Below are positions 1 through 14,779 of a DNA stretch of 64,000 bases, piece by piece. The notes below the pieces were generated by a model that made no database searches, was not told the origin of the DNA, and worked only from the letters and a program-made list of their open reading frames with translations. This stretch comes from Ashinkailepas kermadecensis (taxonomy: Eukaryota > Arthropoda > Thecostraca > Neolepadidae): contig JAOTOM010004874.1 of NCBI GenBank assembly GCA_034440615.1, forward strand, positions 434,001-498,000. The letters are read 5' to 3'. Position 1 is the first letter of the stretch, and every line of letters starts with the position of its first letter. The position numbers were made by a program, and so were the translations under genes.

Positions 1-1880
1 GTAATTCCCACAGCTTATTTCTTTGGTGTGTGTAAATCAGGTGTGACTCTTCTTCTTGTGAAATATATATTAACAAATATTGTGCCGAGCCATCTTAGTT
101 GCTTTCCGCGTGCAAGATGCTGTGTTTCATTCCTCTCAATTTCATACCCGAATTTGTTGAACATCATAGATACAGGTCAGATGTAAGTCCAGATTTGCTG
201 GTTACATTTGGATGGTATGAACGTTCTAGCGTGCAACGATGATGACATCTTGTGGTTGGAATGGCGCGAGCATGGCTGAGGTCACCACGTGCTTTGTTGG
301 TACGCTTGGAGGTATTTAGGACAGCCGTCCTGTGAGTCACGGACGGCGGCATGTACCTGGACTTCTGCCATGAAAGCTTCCGCATACTGCATAATGTGTC
401 TGCCACAGCGAACCCGTGCCAGCGGGCACAGATGGAAGGTGAGGTACAGGAGGGGCAGACTCCAGCCCTACCTGGGTCTACCTGTCACATGCCAGCGGGC
501 ACGGATGGGAGGTGAGGTGCAGGAGGGCAGGCTCCAGTCCTACCTGGCCCCACCTGTCATGAGTCAGTGCCGGTGTGCCAACCAGTGGACCTCAACCCAC
601 AACGGCAGCCGGGCTGGCACCGCCCAGGGGATCCGGCCGGTTGGCGCCAACTGCGTCACCGCGGCGCCTCACGTGTGACGTGTGACGCATTCCTGGCGGC
701 AAGGCCGGCCTCCCGGGGCGGAGGGCGGGCCCGCCCACCTGTGACGTCACGACTCTCTCCCGACTGTCGCTGGTGTTGGTAGCCTCGAGAAGTCGCCTCC
801 CCGTCGACCGAAACACCACCTGGACTGCCGTGACGGCTTGGCACGTGACATCATGCGCCCGAACAGCTGGAGCACAAAGCGAAGTGGCTCCGAGCTTCGA
901 AACCGATCCGTCGACTCGATCTTCTGACCATCGCACGTTGGTGTGAATCGCTAAAGGACCTTGTGCTGCTCGATTGCCAGCTCCTATTTACCCTTTCGCT
1001 GTGTTATAATGTCGAGCAGAGGTGTCATCGAGGAGTATGATCGGAAATGCCTCATGGGAGAAATCAGAGGCTTTTGTCCTGAAGCCTGTGCATATTGCAT
1101 GCAACTCGTCCTTCACGTCACCTGAAAACAAGGTGAAAATGATTCCCTTAGAAACAGTTCGAATCGGAAAAGTTTACCTTTCTAAGCAACTGGTAATCCA
1201 GTTGCCTATCAGGAAATGCTGTGGGTGGGAAGGAATGAGCCAGTTCAGCAATTTCGTTACCTTAAAAATGAAAATAATCATCCTTTTCACAGCGATTAAT
1301 ACAGTCGTGGTCATTGAACTTAATGTTTAACTCTGTTGGTTCAGATGGGAAAACGGAGCCAAAAGGAGTATCTCTTACCCCAAACCCACCTCAAAACTTC
1401 ACTTACAGTGCATCTGCTTTATCTGGGTGATTTTGTTCAGTAACACTTGGCAACGAGAGATAATACTTTCATATCGAGTTTTCAGGTACGGAAAAATCGA
1501 GTTCTCAGATATGACGAAAGCTGTGCAACAGCTGCGCGGCTGGATCTCGGGTCGATGCAAATGACACTTCGGTCAGCACGACTCCCAGTCATGCAAAGCC
1601 ACCCGATGAAACATTCTGATGAAGCATACAACGGCGGCGCATCTCTGTTCCCATGACTGCCCTACGTGATGGTCAGCCGTGCGACGAATGGCCGTGTGGA
1701 GCTGCATCCCTTCCGGTGGCTGAAACCTTGACCGCCTATCTCGGGCGATAGCAATGGGCGGTGCCCAACATGATACGTAAGCACCAGTTTAAATGAGTCC
1801 ACCGTTAGATCATGGTCGCGGTCACGGGGACAAAGAAATGCCGCCGACAGCGAACGGCGTGAGGTCCGGACACAATTCAA
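1..1880. other. Intergenic DNA with a GC-rich CpG-dense patch
   Basis: No gene recognised. 410-565 contains a 65-70 bp direct duplication (ggaggtgaggtgcaggaggg). 590-870 is GC- and CpG-rich with a TGACGTCA (CRE-type) site at about 742, compatible with an unmethylated island but not proof of a promoter. Confidence 0.5.
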
Positions 1881-2041
1881 TGTCGTGGTGCTGATGACGC
1901 AGTTGTCGTGGTGCTGATGACGCAGTTGTCGTGGTGCTGATGACGCAGTTGTCGTGGTGCTGATGACGCAGTTGTCGTGGTGCTGATGACGCAGTTGTCG
2001 TGGTACTGATGACGCAGTTGTCGTGGTGCTGATGACGCAGT
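1881..2041 (+). repeat. 23-bp minisatellite, seven units
   Basis: tgtcgtggtgctgatgacgc plus agt repeated at 1881, 1904, 1927, 1950, 1973, 1996 and 2019; one unit has tggtac in place of tggtgc. Confidence 0.95.
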
Positions 2042-2097
2042 TGTGGCGGAGTGATGCACATGATGATACAATGGTGATGGAGTTATACACACGACGA

Positions 2098-2754
2098 CTA
2101 AGTGGTGATGGAGCTGTGACACGGGGTATGCCAGGTATCTGTGGTGCTCGCCGCTGCGGCACACCAGCTGTCACAAAGAAAACCCGTTGCGGGAAAATTC
2201 CGGCACGCATTCCTTGCCATCGATAGACCAATCATGCCTCTCGGAACAAGAGCAAATCCAACCCCAATGTGGTATTCGAATATTCCATAACGCACGGCCT
2301 CCTCGCACACAGCACATATCTGTAAAATACCCACCTGAACAATGCGGCTCCACCTCTCAACCTTGGACTGTCCATCTGGTGTATGCGCTGACTGATCAGC
2401 TGCTTTAGTTAAACTCGAACACCGACTGCCTGCAGAGCCTGATCGTACAGTCTCACTGCGCAGCGGCTGACTTGGGGCCAGTGTCAAAGGCATGCAGCGA
2501 TACATCCATAAGATTGCTTTCTTCATTTTCAAATATTCAACCTTAAGGCGCTCAAATTGAGCTGATGGGAAAATGGATCGAATACCTTCGCATGTCTCAG
2601 TGCTATTCTTGCTGTGAAAGGGATTCTGGTAGCAGAGCAAAATGACATAATGCGACCCAAAAGCGAACCGACATAGTATAAGACAGAGGCACGGTACAAT
2701 ATCGAAGTATGTGCGCAATGCTTGGCTGAATCCACTCATTGTTCCCAGCCCCAC
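2098..2754 (-). other. 218-codon orphan ORF, no recognised domain
   Basis: An open minus-strand frame starting MGLGTMSGFSQALRTYFDIV with a hydrophobic Cys-rich segment (VPCLCLILCRFAF). No family resemblance and no splice or promoter signals were found; the 3' part enters a low-complexity tract. Probably chance. Confidence 0.1.
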
Positions 2755-2759
2755 ATCCT

Positions 2760-4075
2760 ATCCTAGCTATCCTTCTGTCTGAACTGCTTTTTCACATCGT
2801 GCATCCCATGGTCTCGAAGTGATCGAGGGTGGCGGAATAGATCTTCGTCCTATAAGCAGCACATGTTGCATGATAGCCAGGCGTCACAGCCGCCTGCCAG
2901 GTTATCTGGGTCTACAATGGAGCATCAGAGCCAGACTATACAATACCGGAGCAGAACGGGGAGCTTCAGAGTATCGCCATACCACTAAATCTTCGTTCCT
3001 GCGGAAACATTTTCCTCTGACTGGCTCTCTTCGGCTACTCCGCAATATGGCGTTGTTCCACGCTCCTTTCGCTCGCGTAAATACAGTCAAACAATGATCT
3101 CTTCTGGAATTCGAAAACTGCGAGATCAATTTTGTGATAAAATCAGGATATTGATGTGTTGCATTGCAGCGCGTCGGAATTTAGAAAGCGAGTAGTGGTA
3201 CATACATGTGCGCACAAAACACTGAAAACTGAGTGTTAGATACCTCACATGTGCGCTGTGTGATATATGGTTATTATAAATGCATGCTGAAGCTTCAGCT
3301 AGAAGTTGTGCATCTAACGATTGTGGATGTATTGTGCGAACTTATGACTCGTTTATTGCGTGCATCTGTGTGATTTTACCTCGATTACTTCATCTGCCAT
3401 TGGGCTCTCAAACCCGTTCATGATGTGTGAATAAAATGTGCTAGGCTAAACTAAGCCGTACCTTTCCCTATCAGAATCAACCCGTTGGTGATTGGGCCCC
3501 AGTTGCAACGTCGGATAATCAGAGAGTACACCGTTACAGCCGCCTGGTGCAGAGGCAAGAGAACGCTGCCGTCGTCGGGGCGGCTCGGGCCGGCCGGCTT
3601 TATATTCACCGGATCTCGCAGGCACATTTTTAAAGGGAGTGCACCGTTGTTGTGGGTTCATCTAGCGTGGAAAAGAGGCCTCCATGATTATCAGATCAAA
3701 ACCGAAAATAGAAACCACATTCAATAATCATATTTATTCAAAGACCAGGCGAAAAATGTTGCCGGCTCCGTGAGTGTCCCTGGTGGTCCGGTGTATCTCC
3801 CTGGTGGTCCGTTTTCAGTGACTCTCCCTTGTGATTCTCTGAGGCCTCCTGTAGGTCCTCCGAGATCCAAATGCGTCGTGTGGATCTGTCTGGCGGAGAC
3901 TTCACTGGAGGAGACTTCACTCATGCCGCCAATCCCGGCTGATTATGTGAGCTTATCTGTTTTTCCTGGGTGGGCGGCTGTTGATCCTTGCCTCATGACT
4001 GTGCTGTTTAGCGTCAGAGCTAAAGAGATAACGTTTGTTGGTCGGCGGCAAAAGGCGGCATTGCGTGCCGCGAGA
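2760..4075. other. Unannotated intergenic DNA
   Basis: Nothing recognised beyond a short tandem of ccctggtggtccg (about 3778-3815) and a duplicated actggaggagacttcac (about 3895-3920). Confidence 0.5.
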
Positions 4076-4615
4076 GCACATCTGCATTAGACGCGCCTGG
4101 ACAGGTCGGAGTGCAGCGGCCACTTTGAAGTCGCCGTCACGACGCGGCTGTGGCGGCGTCCTCAATTCGATCTGTGTGGCGTACACCCGCCCGGCGGAGG
4201 TCAGCGGGCCGTGGCGGGCGGGCGTGCTTTCTCCGCTGGTCATCGCGGCGACCCATTTCGTCACGAACCCGTCGGGCGGCGAACGCGCCGCGGCCGGCAG
4301 CCCGGCACCCGCGGCGCCGCGTCGCTCCGAGCCGAGACTGTAGTCACGAGCGGCCGGTCGGGCGGTAGGTGCGCCGGGCCGACACTCGCCCGGCGCGCGG
4401 GCCCCAACCGGACCCGGCGGCGGCCGGCTGCGGGGCTGGTAACGGGGGTGGTAACGGGACCGCCGCGCCGCCGCGCCGCCGCGCCGCATGGCGGACCACT
4501 GCCACGCCCATAACCGCACGCGCCGGCCGGCAGCCGCGTACCGTGGCCCGGCGAAATCGTGCGAACGTGCGGCCGCGTCCCGACGCACTGCGCGTGAATA
4601 ATTGGGCCGCGTTGG
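4076..4615. promoter_or_regulatory. CpG-island-like block
   Basis: 540 bp of strongly GC- and CpG-rich DNA (runs such as gccgccgcgccgccgcgccg). No reading frame is persuasive. In an otherwise mixed-composition region this is the best promoter-like tract on the left side, but no initiator or gene could be tied to it. Confidence 0.35.
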
Positions 4616-4617
4616 CG

Positions 4618-4765
4618 CACTGTTTGTCATCGACTGATTGGCTGGTGGGGTGGCATGCCATCGACTGATTGGCTGGTGGGGTGGCATACCATCGACTGAT
4701 TGGATGGTGGGGGTGGCATGTCATCGTCTGATTGGCTGGTGGGGATGGCATGCCATCGGCGACTG
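4618..4765 (+). repeat. 31-bp tandem repeat carrying CCAAT-box motifs
   Basis: About five units of catcgactgattggctggtg plus gggtggcatgc. Each unit contains ATTGG, the reverse of a CCAAT box, and the array borders the CpG-rich block. Confidence 0.85.
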
Positions 4766-5118
4766 GAGAGATAACAGGAGAATTTGTTATATACCTTGGG
4801 TGGACCTCATCACGACCAATGCTTGGTTCCCTCCCCCGAAACCTTCCTATTTAATTTGATGCGTGACGACATGGAGTTGAGCATCCCCCAACACTGGAAG
4901 TCCAGTAGCTAACACATGCATTGCTCCACGTTCAACTGAAAAGTGTCGCCGCGCCAGTTAGATTTACTGCTCGCACTGTGAAGTGCGCCCCATCTGTCTG
5001 GAGGTAGGTCGGTCGGGTACTGTAGGTGCCGCATCCCTGACGATGTAAAATAACCACATTAACTGTAAGACAGCCAAGTCATGGTCCTATTTCCTGTAAG
5101 AAATGAAGAGAAAATGGA

Positions 5119-7984
<2,866 letters not shown>

Positions 7985-7990
<6 letters not shown>

Positions 7991-8175
7991 TCTGTCGGGG
8001 TCCGGGGTACTTGGTCCGGTCTGTCCAGGTCCGGGGCACCTGTTCAGGCCTGCCGGGGTTCCCGGGGTACCTATTCCGGTTCGTTTGGCTCCGGGGTATC
8101 TGTCCCGGTCTGTAAGGGTCCGGAGTATATATCACGGTCCACTGTCGGGGTCCGGGGTACCTGTCCCCATCAAAA
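7985..8175 (+). repeat. Degenerate minisatellite, ggtctgtcggggtccggggt units
   Basis: Five to six diverged units of roughly 27-33 bp, each with tccggggtac- or tccggggcac-type cores. Followed by a small duplication of gggaatactctacccc at 8205-8245. Confidence 0.8.
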
Positions 8176-8245
8176 CGACCATGACTCGGACAGCATGGGC
8201 GCTCGGGAATACTCTACCCTGTGGAATACTCGGGAATACTCTACC

Positions 8246-10065
8246 CCGTTCACAGGGGTGGGGATCTCCCCAAAGTCTTGGGAGGTATCAGGTTCAGCGG
8301 TGATAAGAGCCAGGGTTGGGGAAGTCCGACTACCTTCCTGTCTTTTGCCCTCCAAAAATCAAAGTTCCTCAGATTCCAGCCACTTGGTTAATAAGTATCA
8401 AACCTTAGGTCATTTTGTTCAAATCCTCAAGTTTATTTCATGAAATTTGCAAAATTCTGCGCGACGCGCTACACCCCGATGCCTAAGGGGCGTTCTAGTG
8501 TTTTGATCAGAGGCATCACCATGAAACCATATTATGAAGGACACTTACCAGGGGCAGATACAGGAATTGTGTGTGGGCATACTTTCCTCGGAGGAGCTAA
8601 GTTCCAAATTTTCATTTGGCGGAAAAGTTCGTTGATCGGACCGGTGGGGAGTGCACTTGAGCATACTGAGGTTTTCGTTTCAAAGAAGCGCCTTTTCCTC
8701 TGAAAAGGTGCTCTTTGAAATGTCTCTGGCTGAAAAATACGTTGAGCGTACGCATGTATGTCCCGAATACTTCTCAACATCTCCGGGGTCCGTGTTTGGA
8801 AAATTTGTGGCTCCGCCGCTGCTTGTAATTAATTATTACCGTTCGTTCTGCTCCACCCTCCAAACTTTCCAAAGGCAACGTGAATGATACCACTTTGAGA
8901 AGACCGGTCACTTGGTGCAATTTTTCCTTTCCCTGGATCCGGCTCTGACATAATTGGGCTCAAAATAGGCATTTCCAGGGACGGCGGAACATATGGGGCG
9001 CTGTAGCTCTGCACCTCCTTGCGCGAGCAAGGCAGGCGTCGCACCCCTTGGTGAACTCACTAAAAATGTTTATACTCCCTAGGGATACTAGGCTTCTTAA
9101 AAGAAAACAATCTTCAAAGTTAAGCGCCGCAGCCTGGCAGGTTATATAGGTTCCTACAGCGAGAACACATGTTCATAGTTTGTCTGGTCATTCATTCAGT
9201 ACTTGTAGCGATTCCAAGCAGTTTATTGCATAGCACACTTTACTCGGCATTACTATAAAAAAAATCACAAAAAGTGATCTTGCTTGCAGAAATTGAAGCT
9301 GCAGTTACGGTCACTTCATCCGAGTAACTTGAGCCTAGTGGCGGATTCATCGGTGCCTATGCTGACATGTTAACCGGGTACGGAAATTACTCTGATAATC
9401 TAAAAATGCAATAATTTTACGGTGAAATTCGCAAATCCCGACCAAATTCTTCATTTTCGGAATATTTTGACATCGTCGTCTCTCCGTTTCGTAAAACATC
9501 CCCTGGGATCTAGAAGAGGTCACTGAGGGCATGCTCCCCGGAACGGTGTTCACCCAGGAACAGTCGACTGCAGCCTCTTCTCTTCCTCTCTTTTCAGCCA
9601 AGGCCACCTAGCTGGAAAATCTGGGTCTCTTGGTGACGTCTGCGATCATCCAATTGATTTCTCACAATTGATGGTGCTCTCCTCAGGGAGATGGTGCCAG
9701 GCCCACCAGACAAATGTTCCGCTGCATTGAAATTCCTTGGCCTGTCTTTTCTTCTGCCAGACAATTCATCAGATGTTTTTTAGTAACATGCTTTAAGGTC
9801 ATACCGGCTTAGCACCTGGAGTCATAATTTGAACATACATAATTTTGTCATGAATAACAACTTAGACAGGTGTTCTCCATATGAACCAAGGAATTGCCTG
9901 GAGGCAGGGAATATTCCAATATTCCAATTACTACTCCAAGTGGTCTAACAAAGGTGTGTTGAATATGCCAGGCGGTATGCCTTTTTGCGCTATCCAGCTG
10001 CGCCAATGGCCGTTTTAGCCATGATGGGCCAGTTATTGCACTATATTGGGAAGTGTGCCTGCATT
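8246..10065. other. Intergenic DNA, no gene recognised
   Basis: Mixed-composition sequence with no coding motif, tRNA or clear transposon end. Confidence 0.5.
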
Positions 10066-10069
10066 CTCG

Positions 10070-10740
10070 CTGTCATGGCCCAGGAGGGCGTATACATTCT
10101 GAAGAGTTGGCTGTCCAGAAGGGTGTCTCGCTGTCATGGCCCAGGAGGGCGTATACATTCTGAAGAGTTGGCTGTCCAGAAGGGTGTCTCGCTGTCATGG
10201 CCCAGGAGGGCGTATACATTCTGAAGAGTTGGCTGTCCAGAAGGGTTCTGCTGTATGGCAGGGGGTATACATTCTGAAGAGTTGGCCTGAAGGGTTGTGT
10301 TGGCCGGGCGTTCTGAGAGTTGGCCGTAGGTGTCTCGCTGTCATGGCCCAGGAGGGCGTATACATTCTGAAGAGTTGGCTGTCCAGAAGGGTGCCTATAT
10401 CAGTACTATCAAGAGAGGTGCCAAAGTGCCCCAGGAGGGTGCCTACATTAGCACTAGGGGTGCTAACTATCTGAAACAGCGACTTTAATTGCAATAGAAG
10501 TTTTACCCGGCCCAAGGAAGCGCCTGACTGCGAAGAAAGCACCGGCTGGCCCAGGAGGGCGCCTGCACCCTCAAAGCATCGAACTGCCCAGAAATACGCC
10601 TTTCTTGTCGGGAGAGGGGCATATGTAGCCATTAGTGTTCCTCATATTATGAAGAGCGGTGCGCGAATAGCCCAGGAGGGTGCCTACAATTTCAAGCCGC
10701 ACAGCTGTCCGGAAAAGCACCTGTCCTAGTGAGATAGGTG
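10070..10740 (+). repeat. 61-bp minisatellite and diverged units
   Basis: tgtcatggcccaggagggcg plus tatacattctgaagagttgg recurs at 10071, 10132 and 10193, then in shortened copies to about 10395; cccaggagggtgcct-type remnants continue to about 10690. Confidence 0.88.
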
Positions 10741-12854
10741 CCTGACCGTCACGGACGAGTATCTTTGCATTCTGTTGTCCGTATTATTTTACAGATTTTG
10801 GATGGCTGGATAAGCTCCACCGATTAGGTGGCCAGCTGGTTCGACTGGAAGGACACTTCCCCACCCAGCTAACATGCTGCCCGAGGTTCTGCTCCCCTTG
10901 GCGATGCTGGAGTTCATGTCCTGGGCCAATAGTGCCGACAACATTGCTGAAGACGACATGTTGTCTAGGACATGGATGCCGATAACGCGCCAAAGGCCGG
11001 TTTATCGTCCTGTGGTGAGAAAAGCTTCCTTCTAGTAATGGTTGGAGTTCCTCTCGTGATCGAGGTTCTTGTGATTCACTCACTCGACGCGACTTTGAAC
11101 AGATCTGGCACATCTCCCATGCGGGACCGGTGCCATTCTTTTTCTCTAGGCTCTCTTGCTGAATTTGTATCATGCCACTTGATTAATCATTGATTCGACG
11201 TGTATAAAAAGCTGGTGTCAGTATTGTTTCCAACAACAAAGAGACGGAGGAAAAGAGAGAGGAGGCTATCTCAGCCATTGATTCTCCCCTACGGAAAGGA
11301 CAGAACTCAGCGCACCTATTGGCCCCGGCAGCATGAGTGGTAGCAGGAGACTCGTGCATCTAAAATTATTTTTGAGGTTGTTACCCCAAATCATCGAAAC
11401 ACGGGTGGAGCTTGACATAGGCTATTGCGCATCCTTTGTCGACCCTATGGCGTGAAAAATTGAAGATATTTTGTCAGGCCACTGATCTGAGATGCGAAAA
11501 GAGGGACCATCGCGGATCGTTTTTTCTTCTCCATCGAATGGCGAGTTATCGGTACCTAATCGAACTTACTGCCCCCGAATCATCCGTGATGGATGTGGTA
11601 GGATGATCAGTGACAGCTGAAGTAACTGCCACTGATCTCTCCAAGGTTGTCCTAGATCCATGACCTAACTTGACGCCAGATGACTTTTGTGGAGTTAGGA
11701 GTAATTACATGGTCAATATGCACTCTAAGGCTGAACTAGGCGTCTAAGTTTGCCCCTCGGCACTACAAAATAGTGTCTCCAAGCACTGTTAAGGAAGTGC
11801 CTAAAATTATGTGAATATTTTGACCCTACCTAGCCCCTTACCTATCTGTCGAATTATAATAAATCACACATGACCATTATCCCGGGAATTTGAACCACAA
11901 CGGTGGACACATCCGCCGCATATCTGCTACCTCCGCTACTCAGGTGATGAGAGAAAAGCATACTTGAACATTTTGCTTTGGCAAAAACACCTGAAGTGAT
12001 ATTAGTGGTCACTAGCGACCCAAGAAGTAGAAATCAGACATTAATCGTGAGCTGATAGCACACTGGGCATAAAATGCTGGGTGTCGTCTCATGTGGCACA
12101 CTTTCCTCATTTGGAAATGATCTAGGGGCAACACCGCCCTGTTCTCGCGAACGTGGCGAAATGTCGTTCACGGGCGAGGACTAACCGGCGCAGGACTTCG
12201 GCATCTTGCCGCTTTGGGTGACCTAGGGGTTGCAACCTCCCAATATTTTCGCAAACGGCACGTAAACGAAGGGGGTTATCGGGCCGAAGTTATGCTCACG
12301 CCTGCGAAACCTTTGGGGTAAAACTTGTTATGTTAGGTCAGGTTGCTGACTTGTGACTATACTTCTGGATTCCGTTACGGCGAATGTTGGCATATTGCGC
12401 ACTTTCCAAGTTTTAATCCAAATAGACTATGCAAACTACGCGTGAAACACTTACGAAGTAAGTATTACAGTGTTTTTCATTCAATTTGAAGTCCATTGAG
12501 GGTGACATGAGCCAATAACATCAACGTGTTCCTGTACAGATCAGGTCAAGTCACGAAGGGTCAATATGTGGTTTTGGTGTTTGGGTTCCAAACACATAAT
12601 GTTGTGCCCTAGATGGTAACAATGAACACTGAATTCGAATTCAACACCCGAAGTTACTCTATGAAATAGTTTGGAGCACCTTTGGTGAACTGACCTTTGA
12701 ACTGCACTGACAAGGTCAACACAGGCACACGGGGTCAAAGTGGGTCAAGGCTAGTCCTAGGGTACGTGTGTGTGTGCTGATTTCGGATTAGGCGGTCATG
12801 CTTATTCCACATGGCAGACATTTTTTTCGGGCCTCAAAATCCCATACCACATGT
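10741..12854. other. Intergenic DNA, no gene recognised
   Basis: No coding motifs seen on either strand. The 12300-12850 stretch adjoins the older repeat but shows no convincing arm sequence. Confidence 0.45.
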
Positions 12855-13150
12855 TGACTCTGCGTTGCTTGCTATTATATGCTATAAGACACTATGGGAT
12901 GCTATAGGACGCTATGTGATCATGCGATCCGTAGTTAGACTTCGATTGAATGTTGGACACGGTAATGTGCATTTCACAAGCGTGTCATGCGTTGCTCGCC
13001 ATCTATTTGGGTCCGAACATGAAAATAGACCGAAATCTGCAGAAATCCGCCGGAACATATTCACGAACTGTTCATGACTTGAGAACATATTCTCAGATCA
13101 GTGACCTAACTTGACCTCGCAGCAAGATTCATGACAAAAGTTTGCAATGA
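12855..13150 (-). repeat. Older interspersed repeat, left flank of the hAT insertion
   Basis: Matches the reverse complement of about 44040-44330: shared blocks include gctatagga, atcatgcgatcc, gaatgttggacac, ccgccggaac and the cagtgacctaacttgacct-type segment. The match resumes after the hAT element (about 14780-14830), showing that the foldback interrupted this repeat. Confidence 0.7.
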
Positions 13151-13158
13151 ATGTCCAC

Positions 13159-13724
13159 TAGGGTGTCCCCAAAACAACTTTTTGGCCGTGCAAGCTGCCC
13201 AACCAAAACGGGGTGCTCTTTTACACAAAGACTAAGCTGACCAAGTTTGGTCCCCCTCCTTTAAGTTTTGGTCCCCCCCAGCCCCTCAAAGGTCAGTGAC
13301 CCCACCCCAATGGGGTGGAAAATCAATTTCATCGCACAGACCTGGGAGTGGGCTTATTTAAAAGCTTTCATTGAGCAGAACAAACTTTAATTCAGACAAA
13401 ATGTTCGAATCACAATATTTATTGTTCTATGCGGCCATTTCAGATCCAACGCAACCGGAAATAACGAGCGGTTATCAGAGTAAGGCATTGCAGTGATCGC
13501 CGTGACTTGGTCTGTGAAGAAATGTATTTAGAAATGATAGAAGGGTTGTTTCGAGACAGTAACATACTATTTTCAGTTCAGTCCATTATTTTGACCTATT
13601 GACATATACCTATTGGCATATATTTGACCTATTGACAACTCACAGTGGCACATCAACATCAGTATGCTAATCAACATCACTATGTTAGATACAGGTCGAA
13701 CTGTGAGAATGAGAGTGCACAATG
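13159..13724 (+). repeat. Left arm of the hAT-like foldback
   Basis: Inverted copy of 14201-14771. Runs from TAGGGTGTCCC to the segment ending gagtgcacaatg. A short internal tandem (tattgacatatacctattg type, 13595-13640) is also mirrored in the other arm. Confidence 0.9.
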
Positions 13725-13849
13725 ACAGTGAAGTAGATGCACATTTAACGCGATAATGTACAATACTATGGCAAAACAATCCGTTTCTCATCTGCGCTTC
13801 ATCTGTGCCAGCCACGTTGCACTGTCTACTCAGTCGTAGTCTCATGCCG

Positions 13850-14155
13850 TCAGCATGCACGATGCACAGCCAGCTCACTTTTCCGCATTGACGGGACCGC
13901 AGCCCGGTGTGAACTCGCCACTGCGATCATACGACTTCTAACTCTGCCGTCTCTAGCCATGTCTGCTTACTCGGTAATGTCCTTAATACCACGTTCGGCT
14001 GCGTCATTCACGACTGACAACTGCTGCATTTCATTATCCATTGGAACATACTCATCGTCATCTGCCCACTGGCTGGGATGGTTTTTCAACCAAGCCCCAC
14101 TGTTGTCCAGCAGGCTGAACATCAGCCAAGATCTTGGCCCCACGAATGGCGCTAG
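13850..14155 (-). pseudogene. Transposon-related coding fragment in the foldback loop
   Basis: On the minus strand a frame reads LAPFVGPRSWLMFSLLDN, then WLKNHPSQWADDDEYVPM and QLSVVNDAAERGIKDITE, a stop codon (TAA, 13967-13969), then in the same frame ARDGRVRSRMIAVASSH and VPSMRKSELAVHRAC to a TGA at 13850-13852. The residue composition looks like real protein and the NDAAERG motif resembles C-terminal segments of invertebrate transposon-associated proteins as I remember them; I cannot name the family. It lacks a start, a catalytic core and continuity, so it is a relic carried inside a non-autonomous element. Confidence 0.5.
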
Positions 14156-14196
14156 ATCATGTGACGCGTCCAGAAGTCCTGGACGCGTCACATGAT
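14156..14196. repeat. Perfect 18-bp hairpin in the foldback loop
   Basis: ATCATGTGACGCGTCCAG and its exact reverse complement CTGGACGCGTCACATGAT flank the 5-base loop AAGTC. It sits between the coding relic and the right arm. Confidence 0.9.
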
Positions 14197-14200
14197 TGTG

Positions 14201-14771
14201 CATTGTGCACTCTCATTCTCACAGTTCGACCTGTATCTAACATAGTGATGTTGATTAGCATACTGATGTTGATGTGCCACTGTGAGTTGTCAATAGGTCA
14301 AATATATGTCAATAGGTATATGTCAATAGGTCAAAATAATGGACTGAACTGAAAATGGTATGTTACTGTCTCGAAACAACCCTTCTATCATTTCTAAATA
14401 CATTTCTTCACAGACCAAGTCACGGCGATCACTGCAATGCCTTACTCTGATAACCGCTCGTTATTTCCGGTTGCGTTGGATCTGAAATGGCCGCATATAA
14501 CAATAAATATTGTAATTCGAACATTTTGTCTGAATTAAAGTTTGTTCTGCTCAATGAAAGCTTTTAAATAAGCCCACTCCCAGGTCTGTGCGATGAAATT
14601 GATTTTCCACCCCATTGGGGTGGGGTCACTGACCTTTGAGGGGCTGGGGGGGGGACCAAAACTTAAAGGAGGGGGACCAAACTTGGTCAGCTTAGTCTTT
14701 GTGTAAAAGAGCACCCCGTTTTGGTTGGGCAGCTTGCACGGCCAAAAAGTTGTTTTTTTTGGGACACCCTA
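14201..14771 (-). repeat. Right arm of the hAT-like foldback
   Basis: Mirror of 13159-13724, with only small differences such as homopolymer length in the ggggggg and ttttttt runs. It ends at GGGACACCCTA, next to the second ATGTCCAC duplication. Confidence 0.9.
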
Positions 14772-14779
14772 ATGTCCAC

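Larger units (their letters stand above)
13159..14771. mobile_element. hAT-like foldback transposon, 1613 bp, with 8-bp target duplication
   Basis: Ends are TAGGGTGTCCC and its exact reverse complement GGGACACCCTA. The flanks carry the same 8 bases, ATGTCCAC, at 13151-13158 and 14772-14779, so the element is bounded by a perfect 8-bp target duplication. TIRs of this type with 8-bp duplications are characteristic of the hAT superfamily (established). Arms of about 570 bp (13159-13724 and 14201-14771) are nearly identical inverted copies around a 476-bp loop that holds a decayed coding fragment. An empty-site relative of the flank exists near 44.05-44.10 kb on the opposite strand. The near-identical arms suggest fairly recent insertion or gene conversion. 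Confidence 0.88.
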
